NCBI GenBank assembly: GCA_903822205.1
Contig: CAIJOK010000122.1
Location: forward strand, 1 to 64,000
Length of the DNA stretch: 64,000 nucleotides
Direction: 5' to 3'
DNA from: an uncultured beta proteobacterium
GTDB taxonomy: Bacteria > Pseudomonadota > Gammaproteobacteria > Burkholderiales > Burkholderiaceae_C
Part shown: positions 1-7,649 of the stretch, piece after piece
Layout: the number at the start of each line of letters is the position of its first letter
Position numbering within the stretch: the stretch's first letter is position 1
Position numbers and translations under genes: made by a program
The notes under the pieces: model-generated
The model's database searches: none
What the model was told of the DNA's origin: nothing
Seen by the model: only the letters and a program-made list of their open reading frames with translations

Positions 1-406
1 ACATACAAGGTCGTGCTGTGTACGCAATCCATGCCAAAGTTGTCAAAACGCGGTCTGTAACCCCCGCAGATGTGGAGTTTTTGCGACTTTTCCATTCCTA
101 TCATCACTTTTGACGCATCATGTTCAGCGCTGTATGTCAACGTGAGACACCACCCGATTCACTCGCTACAACGGCGTGGAATTTTTGTTGGCCGCTGGTC
201 GTGACCTTGAACAGCGACGAAATCAATGCCAAATAGAAAGCTGCCCCAATCGCTTTGCCAGCACCGCTGCCATCACATCTCTCAAGACAAGCGACACAAA
301 TTCACTTTTGTGTATGACAATCCAAAAACGTTCATCGTAACGGTCTCGCGAGACTGCGCATTTTTTCTGGCAGACTTTGACCCCCCTCACTGAAGGTACA
401 CCCACC
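1..406. other. Leader region without a supported gene
   Basis: I see no convincing gene here. A reading frame open from base 1 closes at a TAA near base 60, so the first 20 codons could be the 3' end of a gene outside the window, but they are too short to identify. The rest has several short frames on both strands without ribosome-binding sites. It presumably holds the promoter or an intercistronic spacer for the chemotaxis receptor gene that follows. Confidence 0.4.
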
Positions 407-2473
407 ATGAGTCACCCTACCATTTCTTTGTTTGATCGTTTGTTCAGGGGCACAGAATTGAGCCGTCGCATGGCCGCACTTGAGGCCGAGCTGAAGGTTC
501 GTACGGATGTCATGAACCTGACCTCCATCGTGTCAGAGTCCGATAAAAAAGGCGACATTACCAGCATCAACGACAAGTTCATCCAGGTGTCCAAATACAG
601 CCGCCACGAGCTGGTCGGCCACCCCCACAGCACCACCCGCCATCCTGATATGCCGCGTGAGACCTTCAGGCAAATGTGGGCCACCATTGGGCACGGCGAG
701 ATGTTTCGCGGCATCATCAAAAATCGCGCCAAAGACGGTACGCCCTATTACGTCGATGCCGTGATAGCGCCCATTTTGGGCGACAACGGCAAGCCCCTGA
801 AATACTTGGGGGTGCGTTATGACATCACCGAGGCTGAGACTGAGCGGCAAAACAGTCGCGCCATTTTGGCGGCCATCGATACCAATTACGCCATGATTGA
901 ATTTGATTTGGGCGGTTACGTGCGACACGCCAACGCCAATCTACTGAAGATCATGGGCTACACCAGCGCTGAACTGGTTGGCAAACACCACCGCGTTCTG
1001 GTTGCCCCTGCCTACGCCGCCAGCCCTGCTTACGCACAGTTTTGGGTCCATCTCAACGCCGGAAAGCCGCAGCAGGAGACCTTCCACCGCGTGGACAAAA
1101 AGGGGGGCGATGTCTGGCTTCAGGCCGTCTATAGCCCTGTGACCGACGAAATGGGGCGTGTGCTCAAAATCGTCAAAATTGCCACCGACGTGACCGCTGA
1201 GTACCAAGCCAACGCCATGTTGCGCACCGCTGTCGATGAGTCTTTGGCCGTGATCGCCGCAGCCCGTGAGGGTGACCTGACCCAGCGTGTCGATTTGACT
1301 GGCAAAAGTGGTCCGATAGCGGCCCTGAGCGCGGGCCTAAACAGCCTGCTGGAGACAACGGTTGAGGCCTTTGCCGATGTGGGGCGTATTCTGAGTGGTT
1401 TGTCTGTAGGTGACTTAAGCCAGCGCATCACCCGCGCTTATTCCGGCACCTTCAACCAACTCAAGCAAGATGCCAATGATTCCACCCAAAAACTGACCTA
1501 TGTGATCGAAGACATGGCCCGAATGCTGGAGGGGCTGGCCGCAGGTGATCTGACACAGCGCATCACCCGCCCCATGCTGGGGGCGTTTGACCGCGTCAAG
1601 ATCGATGCCAATACCAGTTTTGACAAACTGACCGGCATCATTGACGACGTTCGTGCTGCAGCCGATGCCCTGACGGGTGCGGCCAACCAGGTGTCTGCCA
1701 CTGCACAAAGCCTGTCCCAGGCCGCCAGCGAACAAGCCGCCAGCGTCGAGCAGACCACCTCGCAGATCGATGTGATGTCAGCTTCCATCACGCAAAACAG
1801 CGACAACGCCCGTGTGACCGACGGCATGGCCACCAAAACCACCCGCGAGGCTGTCGATGGCGGCAGCGCCGTCAGCCAGACCGTGACGGCCATGAAGCAG
1901 ATCGCCGCCAAAATTGGCATCGTTGACGACATTGCGTACCAGACCAATCTGCTGGCACTCAATGCAGCGATCGAGGCCGCCAGGGCAGGTGAGCACGGCA
2001 AGGGGTTTGCGGTCGTGGCCGCCGAGGTTCGAAAACTGGCCGAGCGCAGCCAGGAAGCCGCCAAAGAGATCGGCACACTGGCCAGCAGCAGCGTCACCAC
2101 GGCCGAGCGTGCCGGCAAACTGCTTGAAGAGATCGTCCCCAGCATTCAAAAAACCAGCGAACTGGTGCAAGAGATAGCTGCTGCCAGCGCCGAGCAGAGC
2201 GAGTCCGTCATCCAGATCGGCGGTGCGATGGGGCAGCTTAGCCAGGCCACCCAGCAAAATGCTTCAGCGTCCGAACAACTGGCCGCCACCAGCGAAGAAC
2301 TGTCCGGGCAGGCCGAGCAACTGCAACAATCGGTCGCATTCTTCGATCTGGGCGGGGCTACTGAGGCCATGGCTGATCGCCACGCCTTGCCCGCCAGTGG
2401 CCGTCGCCCTACAGCCCCCCTGATAGCCGCGCCCGTGCGCATGGGTGATAAAGGCAATTTCAAGCCCTACTGA
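407..2473 (+). CDS. Soluble methyl-accepting chemotaxis protein with two PAS domains
   Basis: Chemoreceptor that would feed a CheA/CheW array; the lack of any hydrophobic segment suggests it is cytoplasmic. Residues about 25-150 and 160-275 are PAS domains (motifs [23 protein letters not shown]), likely binding a redox cofactor or small ligand. Residues about 280-410 hold three HAMP-like units, each with GDL[ST]QR. The signalling domain follows (about 415-655), with the conserved hairpin tip [20 protein letters not shown] near residue 505. There is no C-terminal NWETF-type tether. I chose ATG 407, which has GAAGG ten bases upstream; an upstream TTG at 377 is in frame but lacks a site. cheR follows 12 bases after the stop, so the receptor is cotranscribed with the adaptation enzymes. 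Confidence 0.93.
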   Translation: MSHPTISLFDRLFRGTELSRRMAALEAELKVRTDVMNLTSIVSESDKKGDITSINDKFIQVSKYSRHELVGHPHSTTRHPDMPRETFRQMWATIGHGEMFRGIIKNRAKDGTPYYVDAVIAPILGDNGKPLKYLGVRYDITEAETERQNSRAILAAIDTNYAMIEFDLGGYVRHANANLLKIMGYTSAELVGKHHRVLVAPAYAASPAYAQFWVHLNAGKPQQETFHRVDKKGGDVWLQAVYSPVTDEMGRVLKIVKIATDVTAEYQANAMLRTAVDESLAVIAAAREGDLTQRVDLTGKSGPIAALSAGLNSLLETTVEAFADVGRILSGLSVGDLSQRITRAYSGTFNQLKQDANDSTQKLTYVIEDMARMLEGLAAGDLTQRITRPMLGAFDRVKIDANTSFDKLTGIIDDVRAAADALTGAANQVSATAQSLSQAASEQAASVEQTTSQIDVMSASITQNSDNARVTDGMATKTTREAVDGGSAVSQTVTAMKQIAAKIGIVDDIAYQTNLLALNAAIEAARAGEHGKGFAVVAAEVRKLAERSQEAAKEIGTLASSSVTTAERAGKLLEEIVPSIQKTSELVQEIAAASAEQSESVIQIGGAMGQLSQATQQNASASEQLAATSEELSGQAEQLQQSVAFFDLGGATEAMADRHALPASGRRPTAPLIAAPVRMGDKGNFKPY

Positions 2474-2485
2474 GCAAGGTTTGCA

Positions 2486-3325
2486 TTGGCCACTCTCCAC
2501 TTTAGCGACCGGGACTTTAAGCGGGTCTGCACCCTCATGTACGCAGCCGCCGGACTGTCCTTCAACGACTCCAAAAAATCGCTCATTCAGTCGCGTTTGT
2601 CATTGCGCATCCAGCGTCTGGGCATTGGCAGTTTCAGCGACTACATCGCCATCCTTGAAGATGAATCGCAGGCCGCTGAGTTTCAGATGGCGGTGGACTT
2701 GCTGACCACCAACGAAACCTATTTTTTTAGAGAGCCCAAGCACTACGATGTGTTGGAGCAAGAGCTGTCCAACCGCAAGACCAAAACCAAGACCAATACC
2801 AATACCAATACCCCGATAGCCGTTTGGAGTGCAGCATCGTCGTTTGGTGACGAGGCCTACAGCACCGCCATGCTGTTGTCAGATATGCAGATGCAGGGGC
2901 GCATCGGGCCGGACTGGTCTATTTTGGCCACCGACATCAGTCACCGTGTGCTGCTCAGCGCCAAAGAAGCCGTTTATCCGCAAGACCGGCTGCGGGCGGT
3001 GTCGCCAGAACGACTGCGCCGCTATTGCCTGCGCGGCGAAGGCGCATCTGATGGCCAGGTTATGCTGCATGACAAAATTCGCAGTCGGGTCCAATTTGGC
3101 CGTCTTAACCTGTGTCAGCCATTTGATGGCTTGGGAATGTTTGACGTGATTTTTTTGCGCAATGTGTTGATTTACTTTGATGCACCAACCAAAATAGCTG
3201 TTGTGGACCGGGTGTTGGCCTGTTTAAAGCCGGGAGGGCTGTTCTTTTTGGGAACCGCAGAAGGCCGCGTCAACTGCCTGACCCCGCTGCAAGCCATTCA
3301 GCCGGGTGCTTTTTGCAAGCCATGA
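2486..3325 (+). CDS. cheR: Chemotaxis protein methyltransferase CheR
   Basis: SAM-dependent methyltransferase that methylates glutamates of chemoreceptors. The 279-residue length is normal. The N-terminal helical domain is followed by NETYFFRE, the SAM-binding loop WSAASSFGDEAYS (usual form WSAGCSTGEEPYS), ATDIS and FDVIFLRNVLIYFD. The start is a TTG at 2486 with AAGG about seven bases upstream; the next ATG (2537) would cut into the N-terminal domain. Just before the catalytic domain an in-frame hexanucleotide repeat encodes alternating Thr-Lys/Thr-Asn (T-K-T-K-T-N-T-N-T-N-T-P), which is not normally seen in CheR and probably forms a flexible linker. It lies between the receptor gene and cheD. 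Confidence 0.95.
   Translation: MATLHFSDRDFKRVCTLMYAAAGLSFNDSKKSLIQSRLSLRIQRLGIGSFSDYIAILEDESQAAEFQMAVDLLTTNETYFFREPKHYDVLEQELSNRKTKTKTNTNTNTPIAVWSAASSFGDEAYSTAMLLSDMQMQGRIGPDWSILATDISHRVLLSAKEAVYPQDRLRAVSPERLRRYCLRGEGASDGQVMLHDKIRSRVQFGRLNLCQPFDGLGMFDVIFLRNVLIYFDAPTKIAVVDRVLACLKPGGLFFLGTAEGRVNCLTPLQAIQPGAFCKP
2780..2812. repeat. Hexanucleotide repeat in cheR
   Basis: Five consecutive ACCAAN units (ACCAAA, ACCAAG, then three ACCAAT) followed by a final ACC. The unit is two codons long, so gain or loss of copies would keep the frame and only change the length of a Thr-Lys/Asn linker between the N-terminal and SAM-binding domains of CheR. Confidence 0.85.
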
Positions 3326-3330
3326 CAGCC

Positions 3331-3390
3331 ACCTTGATCACCACCTTGATCACCACCTTGATCACCACCTTGATCACCACTTTGCTCACC
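3331..3390. repeat. 12-bp tandem repeat between cheR and cheD
   Basis: Four perfect copies of ACCTTGATCACC and one degenerate copy (ACTTTGCTCACC) begin five bases after the cheR stop. Each unit contains TGATCA, a 6-bp palindrome with a GATC site. The array fills the first half of the 141-base gap before the cheD start, so copy number would alter cheR-cheD spacing and possibly translation of cheD and cheB. Confidence 0.95.
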
Positions 3391-3466
3391 AATTCGATAA
3401 CCGGTTATATAGCGACATCGGCAACCCTGTCGCTGGCCTGTGGACGGAGGACACTGAGGGCGTGTT

Positions 3467-3925
3467 GTGTCCTTGTATGACCTGATGCCCGGCCAAGTTG
3501 CCTTAGGCAAGGCCGGAGACCAGCTCAAAACCCTGCTGGGGTCGTGTGTGAGTGTGATACTGACCGACCCCCGCCGCACTGTGGGGGCGATGTGCCACAT
3601 CGTGCATGTGGGTCACCCCAATGCAGCCAACCACCAAAACACCGCCTACGGCAATGTTGCCATGGCCGAAATGGCACGGCTGCTCTACACCGCAGGCTTT
3701 GCACTGCGTAGCTGTGAGGCCTTCGTGGCCGGCGGCGGCAATATGTTTCCTAAGCTCTTTGCCCATCACCACGTGGGGGCCGCCAATGCCGACTGGGCGC
3801 TGGACTATTTGGCACACCACCACATCCGAATTGTCAAACAAGACGTGGGCGGTTACGGTTATCGCCGGCTGAGCTGGACTGTCGGGCCAACAGACCCGCA
3901 TATCGAACTGACCTCTTCAAAATAA
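3467..3925 (+). CDS. cheD: Chemoreceptor glutamine deamidase CheD
   Basis: Deamidates glutamines of chemoreceptors to glutamates, making them methylatable by CheR. The 152-residue length fits the family. The catalytic cysteine is C27 in LLGSCVSV and the histidine is H44 in MCHIVHVG; the downstream FVAGGGNMF segment is also typical. Start GTG 3467 has GAGGG six bases upstream. It sits between cheR and cheB, with nine bases to the cheB start, as in other betaproteobacterial chemotaxis operons. Confidence 0.94.
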   Translation: MSLYDLMPGQVALGKAGDQLKTLLGSCVSVILTDPRRTVGAMCHIVHVGHPNAANHQNTAYGNVAMAEMARLLYTAGFALRSCEAFVAGGGNMFPKLFAHHHVGAANADWALDYLAHHHIRIVKQDVGGYGYRRLSWTVGPTDPHIELTSSK

Positions 3926-3934
3926 GGAATTTTC

Positions 3935-5032
3935 ATGGTCGTCAAAGTTTTTGTAGTGGATGACTCCGCCATCGTGCGACAGGCTTTGGCGCATATGCTC
4001 GCTGACAACCCTGAGATCATGCTAGTTGGCAGTGCCCCCAACCCCCTGCTAGCCATGGAGGCCATCCGCAAAACTCAGCCCGATGTCTTGCTGCTGGACA
4101 TCGAAATGCCAGGCATGGACGGCCTGACTTTTTTGCGCCAGATCATGGCCGACAAGCCCATTCCCACGGTCATTTGCTCTACCCTGTCCAAAGAGGGCAG
4201 CAAAGTTGCGCTTGAGGCCCTGTCCGCTGGTGCCATTGCCGTCCTGGGCAAGCCCAAACTGGGTCTGAAGCAGCACCTGGATGACTCGCGTCACGAGATG
4301 ATTCAGGTGCTTAAAACAGCCGCCAAAGCCAGGCCCCGCGTCAAAGGCGCGAGTGTCGTCTTGTCATCCAGGGCAACAACGACGGGCACGACACCCCATA
4401 CGGCCTCGTCCACTGCGGTAGTGCATGCCCCCATTTTGCAGGGGGTGCATGCCTTTGCCATGAATAAACCCATCGTGATCGGCAGCTCAACCGGGGGTAC
4501 GCAGGCGCTTGAGCTGGTGCTGACCAGTCTGCCCGCCGATGCCCCCGGGATAGCCATCACCCAGCACATGCCCGAAAAATTTACCGCCATGTACGCCCAG
4601 CGTCTCAACGGCATCTGCGACATGAATGTGCGCGAGGCCAGAGACGGCGACCGCTTGGAGCGCGGCGTGGCCTTGATTGCACCCGGGGGTCTGCACATGC
4701 AGCTTCAAAAGAATGGCGGGCAGTATTACGTCAAGGTGGTCGACGGCCCGCCAGTCAATCGCCACAAACCGTCCGTCGATGTGTTGTTCAAGTCAGCATC
4801 CGAATGCGCCGGCCGCGATGTGTTGGGCATCATCATGACCGGCATGGGCGACGATGGTGCCAGGGGCATGAAGGTCATGCACGACGGTGGCGCTCGCACC
4901 ATCGCCCAAAATGAGGAAACCTGTGTGGTCTTTGGCATGCCCAAAGAGGCCATCAAATTGGCGGCAGTCGATGAGGTTTTGCCTTTGGAGAGCATGGCTC
5001 GCGCCATTTTGCAGTTTGATTCACGGGCTTGA
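3935..5032 (+). CDS. cheB: Chemotaxis response regulator protein-glutamate methylesterase CheB
   Basis: Removes methyl groups from receptors when phosphorylated by CheA. An N-terminal receiver domain (residues 1-125; acidic pair D9-D10, phosphoacceptor D55 in LLLDIEMPGMDG, K106 in GKPK) is followed by a linker and a C-terminal methylesterase domain with catalytic S185 (IGSSTGGT), H211 (TQHMPEKF) and an Asp in GMGDDGARGM. ATG 3935 has AAGGA six bases upstream. 365 residues is normal. It closes the receptor-cheR-cheD-cheB run. Confidence 0.96.
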   Translation: MVVKVFVVDDSAIVRQALAHMLADNPEIMLVGSAPNPLLAMEAIRKTQPDVLLLDIEMPGMDGLTFLRQIMADKPIPTVICSTLSKEGSKVALEALSAGAIAVLGKPKLGLKQHLDDSRHEMIQVLKTAAKARPRVKGASVVLSSRATTTGTTPHTASSTAVVHAPILQGVHAFAMNKPIVIGSSTGGTQALELVLTSLPADAPGIAITQHMPEKFTAMYAQRLNGICDMNVREARDGDRLERGVALIAPGGLHMQLQKNGGQYYVKVVDGPPVNRHKPSVDVLFKSASECAGRDVLGIIMTGMGDDGARGMKVMHDGGARTIAQNEETCVVFGMPKEAIKLAAVDEVLPLESMARAILQFDSRA

Positions 5033-5057
5033 TCGGGCATTGACCGATCACCTGTCT

Positions 5058-5768
5058 ATGAAGATCGACACCACCCAGGCTGAAGACATCCCTTACCGCG
5101 AGATCAACCGTGGCGCGCCGGCCCGCTCGGTCGCATCCCGCAGCAAGGGGTTTGTACTGACGCATCCAGCCCATCTGCTGGCCTTGGGCGTAGGCTCAGG
5201 TTTAAGTCCGGTTGCGCCAGGCACCATGGGCACCCTGTGGGCCTGGGGGTGGTTTGTCTGGCTGCAAGACTACGTATCGCCTTTTCAATGGGGGTGGGTG
5301 ATAGCAGTCAGCATTCCGGTGGGGGTGTGGGCCTGTGGCGTGACCGCCAGGCACTTGGGTCTCACCGACCCCGGCTGCATTGTGTGGGACGAGATCGCGG
5401 CTTTTTGGCTGGTGCTGTGGCTGGTTTGTCCGGCAGGTGTGGGTGAACAGTTGGCCGCGTTTTTGCTGTTTCGTTTTTTTGATGCGGCAAAACCAGGACC
5501 AGTCAAGTGGGCAGATTCGTTGTACCACGACATTGACTTGGGCAAAGACCCCAGCGCGTACCTCAAAGCCGGCTGGGGCATCATGCTGGATGACTTGGTT
5601 GCGGCCTGTTGCACCCTGATGGTGATGGCGCTATGGCGAGCGCTACCCGGTCTGCCGTTTTTGTCCTATTTGCCCGATCTGGTCGATCTGGTCGATCTAA
5701 TCGATCTGCCCCATCTGATCGCCATAATTCAAACTTTGGCGACCCCGATCACACGCATGATGCCTTAA
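5058..5768 (+). CDS. pgpA: Phosphatidylglycerophosphatase A
   Basis: Inner-membrane phosphatase that converts phosphatidylglycerol phosphate to phosphatidylglycerol. Family motifs are clear: GSGLSPVAPGTMGTLWA, GCIVWDEIAAFWL, FRFFDAAKPGPVKWAD and GWGIMLDDLVA, with several hydrophobic helices. The predicted 236 residues exceed the usual 160-170: there is a charged N-terminal extension of about 35 residues and a tail of about 45 residues after the last family helix, containing a DLV-DLV-DLI-DLP repeat encoded by a 9-bp DNA repeat. ATG 5058 is the first plausible start; I see no strong ribosome-binding site, so the true start could be later. It lies 25 bases after cheB. Confidence 0.9.
   Translation: MKIDTTQAEDIPYREINRGAPARSVASRSKGFVLTHPAHLLALGVGSGLSPVAPGTMGTLWAWGWFVWLQDYVSPFQWGWVIAVSIPVGVWACGVTARHLGLTDPGCIVWDEIAAFWLVLWLVCPAGVGEQLAAFLLFRFFDAAKPGPVKWADSLYHDIDLGKDPSAYLKAGWGIMLDDLVAACCTLMVMALWRALPGLPFLSYLPDLVDLVDLIDLPHLIAIIQTLATPITRMMP
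5676..5711. repeat. 9-bp tandem repeat in the pgpA tail
   Basis: Two exact copies of GATCTGGTC are followed by two variants (GATCTAATC, GATCTGCCC). The unit is three codons, so it adds Asp-Leu-Val/Ile/Pro triplets to the C-terminal tail of PgpA without breaking the frame. Confidence 0.8.
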
Positions 5769-5903
5769 CACACTCACTGATTGTGGGACGAAACAAAATG
5801 CCGCCACCAAAGTGGCTTTGGCGCAAACTTTCATGGACATGCGTGTCGTTTGCTCACCCAAAAACGAGCAAGATTGATCATCCCACCCACACAAGGATTT
5901 GCT

Positions 5904-6131
5904 ATGCCCATTTATGAATATGCCTGTCACGACTGCGGCCAGCAGTTTGAAGTTTTTGTACGCTCCAACACAGTCCCGGAATGTCCGAACTGCCATTCAA
6001 AGGAACTGGAAAAACAGTTGTCTGTTTTTGCAACCAACGCCCCATCGTCTGCCACACCACCGATGGCCTCCAGTCAGTGCAGTTCATGTCCCAATTTTGG
6101 TGGAGCAGCCGGTTGCGGGATGTCCGGCTGA
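5904..6131 (+). CDS. FmdB-family zinc ribbon protein
   Basis: Small putative regulatory protein of 75 residues. It begins MPIYEYACHDCGQQFEV and has two CxxC pairs (CHDC and CPNC) that form a zinc ribbon. A second Cys-rich tail (CSSCPNF...GCG) ends the protein, as in many family members. ATG 5904 has AAGGA seven bases upstream. The molecular function is unknown for most of the family. It is followed after 19 bases by the permease gene. Confidence 0.88.
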   Translation: MPIYEYACHDCGQQFEVFVRSNTVPECPNCHSKELEKQLSVFATNAPSSATPPMASSQCSSCPNFGGAAGCGMSG

Positions 6132-6150
6132 CTTGAAGAATGATCGTCCG

Positions 6151-7515
6151 ATGACTGTACAGCCCCCCTCCCCCTCCCCACCACCCACGGCTGACTCAAG
6201 CGCGCCCCCCTGGCGGACGGCCTTTTTGGTCTATCTTGATCCAGCCGCGCTGCGCATGCTGGTTCTTGGCTTTTCGGCGGGTCTGCCCTTGTTGCTGGTG
6301 CTGGGCACACTGAGCTTTTGGCTGCGAGAGGCCGGCATCGACCGAACCACCATCGGCTACCTTAGCTGGGTGGGACTGGCCTACGCCCTGAAATGGATGT
6401 GGGCACCGCTCGTTGACCGTCTGCCCATTCCGGTGCTCACTGCCCTGTTGGGGCGCAGGCGCAGTTGGCTTTTGGTGTCTCAATGGGCCATTGTGCTGGG
6501 CCTGGTCGCCATGTCGTTCAATGACCCTCAAGTGGCCTTACCCCCTGTGGTGTGGGGCGCTCTGGCTGTGGCCTTTGGGTCGGCCACCCAGGATATCGCG
6601 CTGGATGCCTTTCGCATTGAGTCAGCCGACGCTTGCCGGCAGCCGGCGCTGGCTGCGGCCTACCAGACGGGCTACCGCTTGGCCATGATCTGGGCTGGGG
6701 CAGGGGTCTTGTGGGTTGCGGCCGCAGCCCAGACACTGCCAGCGGGCATCTACCAGCACAGCGCCTGGCAAACGGCCTATCTGGTGATGGCCCTCAGCAT
6801 GGCCCCCGGCATGGCCATGGTGCTTGGGTCTGACGAGCCTTTGGGACGTACCATGCCGCCAGCCAGGGGGGTGGTGGACTGGCTGCACGGTGCGCTGATC
6901 GCCCCCATTGCCGACTTTGTGTGCCGCTACCGTTGGCAAGCAGCGACCATCCTGGCGCTGATCGCCGTGTATCGCATCAGCGACGTGGTGATGGGCATCA
7001 TGGCCAATCCCTTTTATGTGGATATGGGCTACACCAAGGCCGAGGTGGCTGCCGTGACCAAAGTTTTTGGGGTCATCATGACCCTGCTGGGGGCTTTTGT
7101 GGGGGGAGTTCTGGCCATGCGGCTGGGTGTCATGCGGGTGCTCATGATGGGGGCGGTGCTGAGTGCGGCCAGCAATGTGCTGTTTGCCATGCTAAGCACA
7201 CGCGGTCACGATGTGAGCAGCCTGATCCTGGTGATTTCTATCGATAACCTGTCTAGCGGCATTGCGTCTGCGGCTTTTATCGGCTATTTGTCAAGTCTGA
7301 CCAATGTGCAGTATTCGGCCACGCAATACGCGCTGTTTAGCTCGATGATGTTGTTACTGCCCAAATTTTTGGCGGGCTATTCAGGCCTGTATGTGGATAC
7401 GTTTGGCTATGCCCATTTTTTTGTGGCCACTGCGCTTTTGGGCCTGCCGGTGCTGCTGCTGGTGTGGTTGGCTGCCAGAGTCAAGCCTGCGCATAAGTTA
7501 CGAATCACAAATTAG
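6151..7515 (+). CDS. AmpG-like muropeptide/MFS permease
   Basis: Inner-membrane permease of the major facilitator superfamily, 454 residues with about 12 hydrophobic helices. The first helix region (LRMLVLGFSAGLPLLLVLGT) and SWVGLAYALKWMWAPLVDRL are typical of AmpG, which imports anhydro-muropeptides for cell-wall recycling. ATG 6151 is preceded by GAAG at a long spacing, so the start is moderately certain. The last codons (KLRITN) and the TAG stop lie inside the 104-bp repeat element starting at 7493, so the native C-terminus was probably replaced by the insertion. Substrate is inferred from family only. Confidence 0.85.
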   Translation: MTVQPPSPSPPPTADSSAPPWRTAFLVYLDPAALRMLVLGFSAGLPLLLVLGTLSFWLREAGIDRTTIGYLSWVGLAYALKWMWAPLVDRLPIPVLTALLGRRRSWLLVSQWAIVLGLVAMSFNDPQVALPPVVWGALAVAFGSATQDIALDAFRIESADACRQPALAAAYQTGYRLAMIWAGAGVLWVAAAAQTLPAGIYQHSAWQTAYLVMALSMAPGMAMVLGSDEPLGRTMPPARGVVDWLHGALIAPIADFVCRYRWQAATILALIAVYRISDVVMGIMANPFYVDMGYTKAEVAAVTKVFGVIMTLLGAFVGGVLAMRLGVMRVLMMGAVLSAASNVLFAMLSTRGHDVSSLILVISIDNLSSGIASAAFIGYLSSLTNVQYSATQYALFSSMMLLLPKFLAGYSGLYVDTFGYAHFFVATALLGLPVLLLVWLAARVKPAHKLRITN

Positions 7516-7596
7516 ATACGTATAGCAAACAGTCGTATCATATAAATCAATGACTTACAGAAAAATATACGTATTAAACTTATGGTCAGTAACTTA
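7493..7596. mobile_element. MITE-like element, copy 1
   Basis: This 104-bp block is identical base for base to 46178-46281 and in the same orientation. It begins TAAGTTAC and ends GTAACTTA, a perfect 8-bp inverted end; the inverted similarity extends inward for about 29 bases (22 of 29 matching, including ATACGTATA in both arms). Outer TA dinucleotides are compatible with a TA target duplication as made by IS630/mariner-type transposases. It has no coding capacity. Here it overlaps the final codons of the AmpG-like permease and lies in the gap before the convergent GGDEF-EAL gene. Confidence 0.85.
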
Positions 7597-7649
7597 CCGT
7601 CACCTGATTTGCGCCGACAGTACAAATACTTGACCGTCAGGTTCTCAGG

